DNA of 64,000 nt from Rhizobium sp. ARZ01. GTDB lineage: Bacteria; Pseudomonadota; Alphaproteobacteria; Rhizobiales; Rhizobiaceae. The notes below the pieces were generated by a model that saw nothing but the letters and a program-made list of their open reading frames with translations, was not told the origin of the DNA and did not search any database. Of this stretch, positions 16,901 through 25,903 are shown piece by piece; the first letter of the stretch is position 1, and each line of letters opens with the position of its first letter. The stretch spans positions 1,674,001 to 1,738,000 of the forward strand of contig NZ_JACVAE010000001.1 in assembly GCF_014851675.1 (NCBI RefSeq). The letters run 5' to 3'. The translations under genes and the position numbers were made by a program.

Positions 16901-19507
16901 CACCTCGAACGCGCTGCCAGCGCTTCGTCGGATGCGATCGGCTTGGCTGTCACCACCAGCATGGGCACCCTCGAGGATGCGAGCGAAAATGTTGCTCAGC
17001 GCATTTCCAACACGCTGGCCGGTCGTGCTTCCGAAATCGACCGTGTCACCGACGAGGCGGCGAACCGCATTGCCGGCACGATAGACGAGCGGACCGGGCG
17101 GATCGAAGAACGCCTCGCCACCATGGACAAGGCGCTCACGATCGGCCTGGAAAACGTCAACCGAACGATTGACGGCAAGGCCGCAGGCCTGGCACAAACG
17201 CTCCGCGGCGCGGTCTCGCAGGCGGCGCAGGAGATGGACGCGGAAGCCGTTCGCTCGGCCCAGTCGCTTGCCAAGACCGGCGAGGATTTTGCAAACCTCA
17301 GCAGCAGCCTGCGGGGAGCAGTGTCCCGCGCCGCTCAGGACATGGGCGCCGAAGCCCAGCGCGCCGCCGAGGCGATCGCCAAGACCGGCGAAGAATTTAC
17401 CCGTTCTGTCGAGGAGACAACAAGCGCCGCGGCCAATCGCTTTGCCGAGGTCGAGGGCCGTCTCGAGGGGCACAGCCAGTCGATCCAAACAGGCCTTTCA
17501 GACATCGACAAGGCACTGGAGGCACGGGGTTCCTCGATCCGTTCGACGCTCGATGAACGCACGCGTGAACTGAATTCCATGCTCGCAGGGCGCTCAGCAG
17601 AATTGTCGCGACTGATCGACGAGCAGGCGAAGCCGATCATCGAACAGTATGCCGCAACCGGGCGCGAAGCTGCGGACCGCATCACCGCCGCGGCCCAGGA
17701 AAACGCCGAACGCCTGCGTTCCGAGAACTCTGCCCTGCTGGAGGCGATCTCTGCACGCACCAACGACACGCTCGGCGCCATCGCCAGCCGGACGCAGGAA
17801 GCAGCACAGGCGCTCAACCAGGTCGAGAGCAATCTCCAGAGCAGCGTCCTCAGCCTGATCGACCGCCTCTCGGGCAGCAACAGCGCGATTGCGGAACTCG
17901 TCAACGAGGCGACCACGAACCTTTCGAAGGTGGACGAGCAACTGGCCACCTCGAGCGAACGCTTCTCGGCCTCTGCCGACATGGTCTCCACGACGTCCCG
18001 TCTGCTCGAAGGCAAGATCGACCGGCTTTCGGATATCTCGAGTGGTACGCTGTCCCAGATCGGTGGCATCGTCGGCCGGTTCGAGGATCACTCGAAGCTG
18101 CTTTCGCAGGCTTCCGACCTTCTGGGCGCGGCGCAGTCCAACCTGGTCAGTACGCTCGAGGAACGCCAGGACGCCCTGCGTTCGCTCGCCGTCGGCCTGG
18201 TGCAGCGTTCGGAGGATATCGAGAATACCATGCGCTCGCTCGAGGGCATGGTCGAAGGTGCCTTCACCCGCGCTGAACAGCGCTCCGGCCAGGTTGCAGC
18301 GAACCTTCGCAGCGGCATCCAGTCATCCTTCGCCGATGTCGGTCAGTTGTTGGGCGAGACCGAGGAGCGTGCACAGGCCGCTTCGGCCTCCCTGCGTGAC
18401 GCACTCGCCAAGGCCAGCGAAGATGCCGGCCGTGCTGTCGAAGGCGCATTCGCCAATGCCGAGGAGCGCGCCCGCGACGTCGCCAACCGGCTGCGCGGCA
18501 GCGTCGGCGCTACACTTTCCGACGTCGATCGCCTCGTCGCCGAAACCGGCCAGAAATCCGATGCTGCTACCCAGCAGATGGGCGAAACGCTGCGCCAAGT
18601 TGTCGAGGATGCGCTTGGCAAGTTCTCGGGCGCGACCGACGAAATCCGTCGTGCCGCCTCCGAGATCCGCCGCGAACTCGACCAGACCCGGACGGAACTG
18701 AAGCGCGGTGCGTTCGACCTGCCGGAAGAAGCCAAGGAAAGTGCGGCCAGCATGCGCCGCGCCGTTTCCGAGCAGATCAAGGCCCTGCAGGACCTGTCCG
18801 ACATCATCGGCAAGTCTGCCCACAGCCTCGAAGTCTCGCGACCGGTCGACTACCGTCCAACCGCCGCCCAGACGGTCGCACAGGCTATCCAGCAGGTCTC
18901 CCAGCCTGCCCCGCCGCGCCAGGAAGAGACGACCCCGGCCCTGCGCGGCAGCCTCGGCATCGAGCGTGCGGCGACGCCGGCGAACCGCGAGGTTCCGCAG
19001 GCTATCCAGGCGACCCAGGTCGCAGAACCGAGCCGCCAGGCCGAAGGTGGTGGCTGGATGCGCGATCTGCTGCGGGGCGCTTCCCGTGAGGAGCAGCAGT
19101 TCGGCCAGCCGCAGCGGACGGAGAACCAGCCGCAACGCACTGCCGAAGCCCGCAACCCGCACCACGTGGTCGAGTCGCTGAACTCGCTGTCAGTGGATAT
19201 CGCCCGTGCGATCGATCACGATGCTTCTGTCGATTTGTGGCGCCGCTACCAGCGCGGCGAGCGCGACGTCTTCACCCGTCGTCTCTACACGCTGAAGGGC
19301 CAGCAGACCTTCGACGAGATCAAGCGCAAGTACGATCGCGAACAGGAGTTCCGCACCGCCGTTGACCGCTATATCGGCGACTTCGAGAAGCTGCTCGCCG
19401 ACGTCGCGCGCAACGACCGCGACAAGGTGCTGACCCAGTCCTACCTGACGTCCGACACCGGTAAGGTCTATACCATGCTTGCCCACGCGGCCGGCCGCTT
19501 CAACTGA
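13919..19507 (+). CDS. rgsE: Giant membrane-anchored coiled-coil protein, GPR/RgsE-type growth-pole protein
   Basis: 1862 residues from ATG 13919 (GAGG nine bases upstream); the open frame begins at 13700 but the added residues look non-coding. Acidic/Ala-rich N-terminus, two transmembrane helices (about 108-130 and 141-168), then ~1500 residues of long helical repeats rich in Ala, Ser, Glu and Thr, with recurring units such as DERTRELN, SERATAL and AANRIE spaced in multiples of 11 or 33, as in apolipoprotein-like proteins. After a Gln/Pro-rich linker comes a conserved C-terminal helical domain (about 1750-1862: SVDIARAIDHDASVDLWRRY). Size, TM pair and repeats match the growth pole ring protein of Agrobacterium and RgsE of Sinorhizobium, needed for unipolar growth. 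Assignment rests on architecture; residue similarity was not computed. Confidence 0.78.
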   Translation: MATKKTNESIDDTAFQALEEALKIDFDDLAPATPANATKDALANESEAKAAPRAGTQPEKAERYERRSAPAEPAPKSPAFTPANDASRKTPAAILRSIDMRSSRSAVRMAAVISALWVIGGLGIANLLYAPKIWEIRSVADLIALPGAIGMLVAIVMPIMLFFAFATMLSRAQELRNAARSMAEVALRLSEPETVAAERIMSVGQAVRREVSAMNEGIERTIARATELETLVHSEVNALERSYADNEIRVRTLVQELGSEREAIVNHSERIRTTISSANEQLRQDLESVSDNIATRMATSGEAFASMIDTRAAMLMEKSDSATQTIGSMLAARTDSLLSTLNSSGFALANEFDSRLEGLSAAMERQGHALLKQFETRASSLDANTEKLNAALNERARQLNETLIARTREINESLTIGQQAVATGLDDVIQTMNATLDEKGAQFRQSLKNAADDTIMDLDLRSGFFDEKMQATIGHVAGAFDQRLADFADAFDQRAGSLDTKLMESLGRLNETLSGGNDAIEGVLSSSIDRIATTLTDQSFALTTAIGTGQEVFESAVSGHAEAIRASVDGAHDKMRSVMKVAHDKMQSTLGETHDRMQSALNERSETLLGGLSQAQERLERGVGVHAEHLVGAMSASEERLTNAMESRTLGFVTVLDMAQTRLEETLASSADEITSSIAASHNRIDNALSERTASLSSMLNETGGALEATVGSAANRIETALSGAAQEIDGVISKRTDALTTTLGNNTDAMKAAIHQAANRVETVLSEGTEQIGGVLSGQVAEFADAFSGRAAEIAGTLSERATALASSLVSTHDQIRSTLDDRINAINVAITEGQQQLSETLSDQATSIGTSIATSASMLEMTLEQHEESLRQAIDGSAATLDKRLRDSAGAVADRLSTSSDEIAQAAETFGNRMDVTLGNVATRLDGTGSRIEGNLGALENRIQHGVEQLSSLVDSTGNRIAEALSDRLGDLERVAADASENINIAVSSSIDHLERAASASSDAIGLAVTTSMGTLEDASENVAQRISNTLAGRASEIDRVTDEAANRIAGTIDERTGRIEERLATMDKALTIGLENVNRTIDGKAAGLAQTLRGAVSQAAQEMDAEAVRSAQSLAKTGEDFANLSSSLRGAVSRAAQDMGAEAQRAAEAIAKTGEEFTRSVEETTSAAANRFAEVEGRLEGHSQSIQTGLSDIDKALEARGSSIRSTLDERTRELNSMLAGRSAELSRLIDEQAKPIIEQYAATGREAADRITAAAQENAERLRSENSALLEAISARTNDTLGAIASRTQEAAQALNQVESNLQSSVLSLIDRLSGSNSAIAELVNEATTNLSKVDEQLATSSERFSASADMVSTTSRLLEGKIDRLSDISSGTLSQIGGIVGRFEDHSKLLSQASDLLGAAQSNLVSTLEERQDALRSLAVGLVQRSEDIENTMRSLEGMVEGAFTRAEQRSGQVAANLRSGIQSSFADVGQLLGETEERAQAASASLRDALAKASEDAGRAVEGAFANAEERARDVANRLRGSVGATLSDVDRLVAETGQKSDAATQQMGETLRQVVEDALGKFSGATDEIRRAASEIRRELDQTRTELKRGAFDLPEEAKESAASMRRAVSEQIKALQDLSDIIGKSAHSLEVSRPVDYRPTAAQTVAQAIQQVSQPAPPRQEETTPALRGSLGIERAATPANREVPQAIQATQVAEPSRQAEGGGWMRDLLRGASREEQQFGQPQRTENQPQRTAEARNPHHVVESLNSLSVDIARAIDHDASVDLWRRYQRGERDVFTRRLYTLKGQQTFDEIKRKYDREQEFRTAVDRYIGDFEKLLADVARNDRDKVLTQSYLTSDTGKVYTMLAHAAGRFN

Positions 19508-19533
19508 AGCGTTTAGGAAAACGAGAATGCAAG

Positions 19534-19558
19534 ACGGCCGCGTAAGCGGCCGTTTCGA
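19534..19558 (+). terminator. Intrinsic terminator after the growth-pole gene
   Basis: An 8-bp perfect stem (ACGGCCGC / GCGGCCGT) with loop GTAA, 27 bases after the stop codon, followed by TTCGATTTG. The T-run is short and interrupted. Confidence 0.7.
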
Positions 19559-19768
19559 TTTGCGGCCGACCGGCATCACCCGTAATCGCGGCCGCACCAC
19601 CGGCCTGCCGACTTTCGAGGCGTTACGGGATTAGCCGAATGGAAGTGATGCTGCGGCGCTTTCGACCTCGCGCGGATTCGGAAGAAACGCTTAAAGCAGA
19701 TCGCGTGGACCGGGGCGCGGTAGCCAGACCACCTTCGAGCTGGGCCATGCGCAATACGCCGGCACGGA

Positions 19769-20350
19769 TTAAACGCGATCCAGGAACGCAATCACGCGGC
19801 TGGTGAGGAGCGCGGCGGCAACCGCATCATAGGACGGGAGCGATCGGTCGGCGAAGTAGTGCCGATCGCCGGGGTAGAGGAACAACTCGGCGTTCTCGAC
19901 CTTCTCCACGATCTCGCGGGCGGCTTCGATGTCGCCCTCGCCGACGAAGATCGGATCGTTGTCCATTCCGTGTATCTGGACCGCGACGCCGTCCGGCCAG
20001 GGTCCGAAGGCCCACTCGCCGCTGATCGGCAGGCAAGAGTGGAAAAGCAACGCTGCGCGGGCTCCGGGCCGTGTCTGTGCCAGCTTCTGCGCCGGCAGTA
20101 CGCCGAACGAGAACCCGGCATAGACTAACTCGGGAGGCAGTTCGTCGGCGATGCGGACACCACCGTCCCGCATGACATCGAAACCGATCTCACCGATGTA
20201 GGCGAGCCCCTCGTCGATGCTCTGGAACGTGCGGCCGTCGAACAGGTCCGGCGTGTGCACGATGTGACCGGCGGCCCGCAAGTCGTCGGCGAAGGCGCGC
20301 ACTCCCGGGGTCAGCCCCTGGGCATGATGGAACAGCAGGACCTCGGCCAT
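19769..20350 (-). CDS. Dienelactone hydrolase-family protein
   Basis: 193 residues with an alpha/beta-hydrolase fold: nucleophile elbow YAGFSFGVLP, acid residue in HGMDNDPIF and catalytic His in PGDRHYFADRS. True dienelactone hydrolases use Cys at the nucleophile; here it is Ser (GFSFG), as in many relatives of unknown substrate. Cytoplasmic, no signal peptide. It lies downstream of the lipid transporter operon with a ~240-base gap, so it is probably a separate unit. Substrate unknown. Confidence 0.8.
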   Translation of the reverse strand: MAEVLLFHHAQGLTPGVRAFADDLRAAGHIVHTPDLFDGRTFQSIDEGLAYIGEIGFDVMRDGGVRIADELPPELVYAGFSFGVLPAQKLAQTRPGARAALLFHSCLPISGEWAFGPWPDGVAVQIHGMDNDPIFVGEGDIEAAREIVEKVENAELFLYPGDRHYFADRSLPSYDAVAAALLTSRVIAFLDRV

Positions 20351-20590
20351 ACGGAGCCTCCGGGTTGATGGTCGGGCAGGTTCGGCAACTCTACAGCGTC
20401 AACGCCTCGCCGGGAATGGTGCGGGCACTTTGCGAAAGCACCGTCGGCGACCCGGCGACGGTTATCAAGATTCGGCTCAAGCGGTGCTCGTTCCTCTACC
20501 GAACCGGCTGCGGAACAGTGCGACATTGCATCCCGACAGAGCCACCGAAACGAAGAAGCAGGAACAACCGTGACTGGAACGGCGGCGACC

Positions 20591-21205
20591 TCAGATCGAT
20601 TTCAGCGTCCAGCCGACGATGTCCGCCGTGACCCTGGCGAACGCCGCATCGAGCCCGGCCACAAAGGCCGGGCCGCCGGAGCCAGATACCGGCGCGGTTG
20701 CGCGGAAGAGGTGCTGCGCCCTCACTGTACCGTTGCGGTCATTGACGATCTTGGCAAAGATCTCCACCACCGCGGTTGCCGGGCCACTTGTGCGAACCTC
20801 AAAGGTGCGCAGCGTGGTCACGACCTGATAGTCGATCGCGAGCCCCTCGCCCGGCTTTCCGACGCCGCCAAGCGCGCCGCTCGTTTCAAAAGCCTGGATC
20901 AGCTTGGCCTGCACGAGTTTCGGAAGACTGTCGCTCCACTGCGCCTTGGCGAGATACTGGACTTCCGACGTCGTCGGCCGGACCACAACCTGATCGCTAC
21001 CCAGCGCTTTCAGGGCGGACGGTTCCGTCACGAGAATCTGCCGGTTGCGTGCGGATGGTCCTTCGACGGCTGGTACGGAGGTCAGGTTGAACGTGTCATT
21101 GACAGCCTTGGCGCCGCCGCACGAAGCAAGAATGGCTGCAGAGACTGCCAGAACCGCAGCCCTCAACCCCCATCCTTTTCCCTGCGTCATCCCCGACACC
21201 GTCAT
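20591..21205 (-). CDS. ABC-type transport auxiliary lipoprotein (PqiC-like)
   Basis: 204 residues. A lipoprotein signal peptide ends in the lipobox LASC near residue 29. The mature part has the pattern of the family: a short N-terminal strand, ARNRQILVTEPSALKALGSDQVVVRP, then YLAKAQWSDSLPKLVQAKLIQAFE and a C-terminal helical half. These lipoproteins partner MCE-type ABC transporters. It is the last gene of the mla-like set: permease, ATPase, MCE protein, lipoprotein. The start is uncertain by a few residues (ATGs at 21205 and 21190). Confidence 0.85.
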   Translation of the reverse strand: MTVSGMTQGKGWGLRAAVLAVSAAILASCGGAKAVNDTFNLTSVPAVEGPSARNRQILVTEPSALKALGSDQVVVRPTTSEVQYLAKAQWSDSLPKLVQAKLIQAFETSGALGGVGKPGEGLAIDYQVVTTLRTFEVRTSGPATAVVEIFAKIVNDRNGTVRAQHLFRATAPVSGSGGPAFVAGLDAAFARVTADIVGWTLKSI

Positions 21206-21334
21206 GCTGTGCGAATCTCTCTTACATGCAATCTGTAGCAGCGGCCCGACGCACTGTCACCGCCGGCGGAAAGCAGAAGGCGAAGGAAAGCCATTCGCTT
21301 CGAGGATTGTGGAATTGCGGCCACAGTGTAGGCG

Positions 21335-22705
21335 CTAGCGGCGAGCCCGACCGTCGTACGTCTTCACCGTCTCCCCGCCGAACAAAAGCCGGCTCGGATT
21401 CTTGTCGAAGCTGGAAATGGTGCTCTGAAGGCTCTGGACCGCCTGCCGCGTCTCGCCGACGAGCGCCTCGACATCCCTCAGCCCACCGCCGGAGAAGCGC
21501 TGCAGGTTGTCAGCGATTGGACCAATGCGGGCGTTGAGCGAATCGGCCGCCTGCTTGAAGGATTGCAGCGTCGCCTTTGCGTCGGCAAACAGCGATTCAG
21601 AATCCCCCTCGCCGAGGAATCCGTCGAGTTTCGCGAGTACGCCATCGACACGGCTTGAGGCAGCGTTTAGCTTGCTCGCCATCTGCCGGACATCGGTGAT
21701 GGTCTGGTCGATATCGTCCTTGCGCGCGCCAAGCTTGTCGGCAACGCCTTTGATGGAGGCGATCGCCTCACGCGCATCGGAGCTCGCCGCATTGATATCG
21801 TTGATCGTGAGTTTGACCTTCTCGCTATCGACGGCTGCAATGAGCTTGTCGACCTTGTCGAGCGTCGCGGTCGCATTCTTGCCGACGCTGTCAAAGGTTT
21901 CCGCCGTCCGCTTGAAGCTCTCGATCGTGCCTTTCACGTCACCGGACGCAGCAGCCAGGTCCGACGTCACCTTGTCCACGTTCGAAACCACATGGTCGAT
22001 CTTCTTGGCGTCAACCGCCTTGATCAGACCGTCGAGAGCGGCCATCGTCGAATCGAGACGGCCGGAAAGACCACTGAACGTGTCGGAAAGCCCGCCGACG
22101 CTTTGCAGGAACTTGTCGATGTTATCCGAGTTTCGCGTCAAGGCGTCAGAGAACTTTTCGGCATTGCGAATGGTCGAAGTGAGCGGCCCGCGCGCATCGG
22201 CAACGAAGCCCTGGATGTCGGAGATGGCATCATCCGCACGTTTGAGGATCTTGTCGGCGGTCGCGAGCAGGTTGGTGACACTCGATTGCTCGGCAACGAG
22301 CACGGCCGTTCCGTCGGTTTCGAGCGCAAGCTTAAGGATATTCTTGTCCTCCGCCCTGCCGCCGGAGAGCTCGATGTAGGCAGCGCCCGTGAGACCCTGC
22401 ACTTCGAGCACGGCCGAGGTCGACTGCTTCACGGGCGCTTCGGTGGAAACCTCTGTCAAGGCAATGGAGTAGCGCGGATCGTCAGAATCGATCGCGAGGT
22501 TGCGCACGGTTCCGACCGGGATGCCGTTGAAGCGTACCGGCGAGCCGACACTGAGACCGTTCGCCGAGCCCGGGATGCGGATGGCGAGCGGAGCCATCTC
22601 GCCGCTGCGACCGTACTGCGACATCCAGTAGACGAAACCGAAGGCGGCCGCGATCACCAGCAAGGTGAAGAAGCCGACGATCGCGTAGTTGGCCTTTGTT
22701 TCCAT
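21335..22705 (-). CDS. MCE-domain lipid-transport protein (MlaD-type)
   Basis: 456 residues. An N-terminal transmembrane helix (about 7-29, ending FGFVYWMSQYG) is followed by the MCE domain (GSANGLSVGSPVRFNGIPVGTVRNL, about 43-125). A long helical tail of ~300 residues has heptad-like repeats (VDKLIAAVDSEKV, SKLNAASSRVDGVLAKLDGFL) that could form a periplasm-spanning needle. MlaD hexamers move phospholipids between the membranes. The tail makes it much longer than E. coli MlaD (183 residues). It follows the ATPase gene by ~120 bases. Confidence 0.88.
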   Translation of the reverse strand: METKANYAIVGFFTLLVIAAAFGFVYWMSQYGRSGEMAPLAIRIPGSANGLSVGSPVRFNGIPVGTVRNLAIDSDDPRYSIALTEVSTEAPVKQSTSAVLEVQGLTGAAYIELSGGRAEDKNILKLALETDGTAVLVAEQSSVTNLLATADKILKRADDAISDIQGFVADARGPLTSTIRNAEKFSDALTRNSDNIDKFLQSVGGLSDTFSGLSGRLDSTMAALDGLIKAVDAKKIDHVVSNVDKVTSDLAAASGDVKGTIESFKRTAETFDSVGKNATATLDKVDKLIAAVDSEKVKLTINDINAASSDAREAIASIKGVADKLGARKDDIDQTITDVRQMASKLNAASSRVDGVLAKLDGFLGEGDSESLFADAKATLQSFKQAADSLNARIGPIADNLQRFSGGGLRDVEALVGETRQAVQSLQSTISSFDKNPSRLLFGGETVKTYDGRARR

Positions 22706-22824
22706 GTCTTTCTCAGTCTACCCACAAATTGCGCCATCGGCGCCTTCAATTGTTCGGGAATCGCCTCACGCCCACTTCAATTCAACTCCACCCGACACGC
22801 TGCGTCCAGCGGCACCAGATGCGC

Positions 22825-23622
22825 TCAGGTTCTGACGATCGATCGCGCTCGCTTTCCCTGGAAATAGGCCTGCACCCAGGCGTCGTCGCAGGCAAGCATG
22901 TCGTCGATCGTGCCTTCGACCAGAACCCTCTTCTGCCCGAGAACCGCAATCCGGTCGCAGACGGAAAAGAGACTGTCTAGGTCGTGCGTCACCATATAGA
23001 CCGTCAGTCCCAGCGTGTCCCGCAACTTGGCAATCAGTTCGTCGAATTCGGCCGCGCCGATCGGATCAAGACCGGACGTCGGCTCGTCAAGGAACACCAG
23101 GTCCGGATCGAGCGCGAGCGCGCGCGCCAACGCCGCACGCTTGATCATGCCGCCGGACAGCTCCGAGGGGAACTTGTCCGCCGCCTCCGGCGCAAGTCCG
23201 ACCAGCTCGACCTTCAGCAGAGCCAACTCGTCCATCATGGCTTGCGGCAGGTCGAGATATTCCCGCATCGGCACCTGAATGTTCTCACGCACCGTCAGCG
23301 AGGAGAAGAGCGCGCCATGCTGGAAAAGCACGCCGAGACGCATATCGAGCGCCATGCGCTCCGCCTCGCTCGTCCGGTCGAAATCGGCGCCGAGGATGCG
23401 AATAGTGCCGGCTCGGCGCGGAAGTAGGCGCAGAACCGTGCGCATGAGCACCGATTTTCCCGACCCCGATGCGCCGACGAAGCCGAGGATTTCACCGCGG
23501 TAGATGTCCAGGTTCAATTTATCGAGAACGACACGGTCGCCGAACCCCACGGTCAAATCCTTGACCGAGAGTACCACCTCTTTTTCGTTTCCAACTCGAG
23601 CGCTCACGCGAACCCCGTCCAT
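22825..23622 (-). CDS. ABC transporter ATPase (MlaF-type)
   Basis: 265 residues with Walker A GASGSGKSVLM, Q loop, signature LSGGMIKRAALARALALDPD, Walker B LVFLDEPTSGLD and switch His in VTHDLDS. MlaF-type ATPases carry the LSGGM(I/R)KR variant seen here. The start overlaps the permease stop in a TGATG at 23620-23624, so the two are coupled. It drives lipid transport by the permease and MCE protein. Confidence 0.9.
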   Translation of the reverse strand: MDGVRVSARVGNEKEVVLSVKDLTVGFGDRVVLDKLNLDIYRGEILGFVGASGSGKSVLMRTVLRLLPRRAGTIRILGADFDRTSEAERMALDMRLGVLFQHGALFSSLTVRENIQVPMREYLDLPQAMMDELALLKVELVGLAPEAADKFPSELSGGMIKRAALARALALDPDLVFLDEPTSGLDPIGAAEFDELIAKLRDTLGLTVYMVTHDLDSLFSVCDRIAVLGQKRVLVEGTIDDMLACDDAWVQAYFQGKRARSIVRT

Positions 23623-24770
23623 CAGAAGTCGATCGCCGCATAGAACATGGCGAAGAGCCCATCCATGAGAATCACGACGAAGATCGATTTCACCACGGAT
23701 GTCGTGACGCGCAATCCGAGCGACTCGGCACTCCCACCCACCTTCAGCCCCTCGACTGAGGCAACGATGCCGATCACGAGCGCCATGAAGGGGGCCTTGA
23801 TCATGCCCGAAACGACCGTCGACAAATCGACGGCTTCCCTCAGGCGTGACAGGAACGTGTCGTAGGTTATGCCGGAATAGGTGTTGGCCACGACCGCCGC
23901 CCCGAACAGCGCGGCGAAATTGGCGATGATCGTCAGAAGCGGCAATGCGACCGTCAGCGCCACCAGCCGCGGAAAAACGAGGACACCGATCGGCGAAAGG
24001 CCCATGACCTTCAGCGCATCGATCTCCTCGCGCATCTTCATGGAGCCGATTTCGGCCGTGATCGCACTACCCGAGCGGCCGGCGATCATGATCGCCGTCA
24101 GAAGTACGCCGATCTCGCGCAACTGCAGGATTCCCACGAGATCGACCACGAACACTTCCGCTCCGAAATAGCGCAGTTGGAATGCCCCCTGCTGGGCGAT
24201 GATTGCACCGATAAGGAAGGACATCAGCGTGATGATCGGAACGGCCTTCACGCCCATATGATCGATCTGGTTGACGATTGCCGCTGGCGAAACGCCACTG
24301 TGACGGCCGAGCTTGAGCTGCGCCCCACGAACCGCCGAGCCGAGGATGTACATCGCCGCGACCACGTCGCCCCAAATCTCGACAACGTGCCTGCCGATCG
24401 GCGTCAAGAAACGTACGAACGGGCTCGTCGGCCGATCGTCTTCAATCGCAGGCTCGCGCAATTGCGCGGGTAAGGCCTGGATCAGGTCCAGAAAACGGCC
24501 ATTGGGATCAACAACGCTGACCTCTGCCCCCGCCTGTTGCCGCTCTGTCATTGCCTGACGGATCAGCCACGCGCCGGCGGTATCCATCCCCTCAATCGCG
24601 CGGAGATCGATCTGAAGCGGCTCCTTGTGACCGTTCAGATCATCCAGCTTGCGCTTGGCGGCCACGGCAGTTTGCGCACGCCATGCTCCGGAAAGGCGCC
24701 AGATTTCACCATGCCCGTCCGGGCGGCCGGCGATCTCGATTTCGGGAGATGGAATGGACGACGAATTCAA
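23622..24770 (-). CDS. STAS-MlaE fusion permease
   Basis: About 382 residues from a TTG at 24770 (AAGAAAGAG upstream); upstream frame to 24941 overlaps the divergent epimerase promoter and looks non-coding. The first ~110 residues are a STAS-like (MlaB-type) domain (IEIAGRPDGHGEIWRLSG...IDLRAIEGMDTAGAWLI). It is fused to an MlaE permease with several membrane helices and the signatures FLIGAIIAQQGAFQLRYFG and SAITAEIGSMKMREEIDALKVMG. In enterobacteria MlaB is separate; the fusion is the usual rhizobial form. First gene of the operon. Confidence 0.85.
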   Translation of the reverse strand: MNSSSIPSPEIEIAGRPDGHGEIWRLSGAWRAQTAVAAKRKLDDLNGHKEPLQIDLRAIEGMDTAGAWLIRQAMTERQQAGAEVSVVDPNGRFLDLIQALPAQLREPAIEDDRPTSPFVRFLTPIGRHVVEIWGDVVAAMYILGSAVRGAQLKLGRHSGVSPAAIVNQIDHMGVKAVPIITLMSFLIGAIIAQQGAFQLRYFGAEVFVVDLVGILQLREIGVLLTAIMIAGRSGSAITAEIGSMKMREEIDALKVMGLSPIGVLVFPRLVALTVALPLLTIIANFAALFGAAVVANTYSGITYDTFLSRLREAVDLSTVVSGMIKAPFMALVIGIVASVEGLKVGGSAESLGLRVTTSVVKSIFVVILMDGLFAMFYAAIDF

Positions 24771-24919
24771 TGCTCTTTCTTCTTCCCGGACGATGCAGGT
24801 GAAAAGTGATAGGAACCGTTGATTGCGACTCATATCGGCTCCGCCTTGATCTGTCACCGAAAGAAGCCGTGCTGAGGGCATCGCTGTGCCTGAAAACATC
24901 GAACGGAGCCGAAGAAGAT

Positions 24920-25903
24920 ATGCGCCGACACCTTGCCTCATCCACCGAGACCTTTCCGATCGCCGGCGGTTTCACGATTTCGCGTGGCACCAAGACCGAA
25001 GCGGTCGTCGTGACTTGCCGAATCACCGCAGGCGAATACTCGGGCTGGGGCGAATGTGTTCCCTACGCGCGTTACGGCGAATCGATCGAAAGCGTGCTGG
25101 CTGAAATATCGGATGCAACTTCGGCAATCGAAGCGGGAGCCTCGCGCGAAGACCTTCGCCAAATCATGCGGGCCGGTGCTGCTCGCAACGCAGTCGATTG
25201 CGCGCTGTGGGATCTCGAAGCCAAAGCCTCCGGCACGCCGGTATGGTCCACGATCAACGCAGTACCGTCGGCCCCACTTACGACCGCCTACACGATCTCG
25301 CTCGGCGAACCGGAGGCGATGGCCGCACAGACCGCTCGCCATTCGGATCGGGCACTGTTGAAGGTAAAGGTCGGAACCGCGGACGATGCAACGCGCATTC
25401 GTGCCGTGCGCGCCGCAGCGCCAGAGTCCCGCATCATTCTCGACGCGAACGAGGGGTGGAGCGGCGAGACGCTGGCTTATCACCTCGCCATCTGTGCCGA
25501 AGCCGGTGTCTCGCTGATCGAGCAACCGCTTCCGGCGGGACGGGATCAGGCACTGGCGCATTTGGAGCGCATCGTGCCCGTCTGCGCAGACGAGAGCGTA
25601 CATCTGGCGGCTGATCTCGCGGCACTGACCGATCGCTATGACGCCATCAACATCAAGCTGGACAAGGCGGGCGGCATGACGGAAGCGCTAGACCTTCGCT
25701 CGCAGGCGGACCGCCTCGGCTTGAAGGTCATGGTGGGCTGCATGGTCGGCTCGTCACTGGCGATGGCCCCGGCCGTACTCCTGGCACAAGGTGCGGACTT
25801 CGTCGACCTCGACGGCCCGCTGCTTCTGGCGCGTGATCGCGCGCCAGGACTTCGTTACGAAGACTCTCTGGTGTTTCCACCAGAGGCCAATCTCTGGGGC
25901 TGA
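24920..25903 (+). CDS. Dipeptide epimerase (L-Ala-D/L-Glu-type, enolase superfamily)
   Basis: 327 residues from ATG 24920, divergent from the mla operon. The residues of the muconate-lactonizing/epimerase subgroup are present: LLKVKVG (KxK base), IILDANEGW (metal Asp), LIEQPLP (metal Glu), CADESV (metal Asp) and INIKLDKAGG (second Lys). Such enzymes interconvert L-Ala-D-Glu and L-Ala-L-Glu in murein peptide recycling. The stop lies inside the coding region of the opposing MFS gene (49-base overlap). Substrate specificity is inferred only. Confidence 0.88.
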   Translation: MRRHLASSTETFPIAGGFTISRGTKTEAVVVTCRITAGEYSGWGECVPYARYGESIESVLAEISDATSAIEAGASREDLRQIMRAGAARNAVDCALWDLEAKASGTPVWSTINAVPSAPLTTAYTISLGEPEAMAAQTARHSDRALLKVKVGTADDATRIRAVRAAAPESRIILDANEGWSGETLAYHLAICAEAGVSLIEQPLPAGRDQALAHLERIVPVCADESVHLAADLAALTDRYDAINIKLDKAGGMTEALDLRSQADRLGLKVMVGCMVGSSLAMAPAVLLAQGADFVDLDGPLLLARDRAPGLRYEDSLVFPPEANLWG

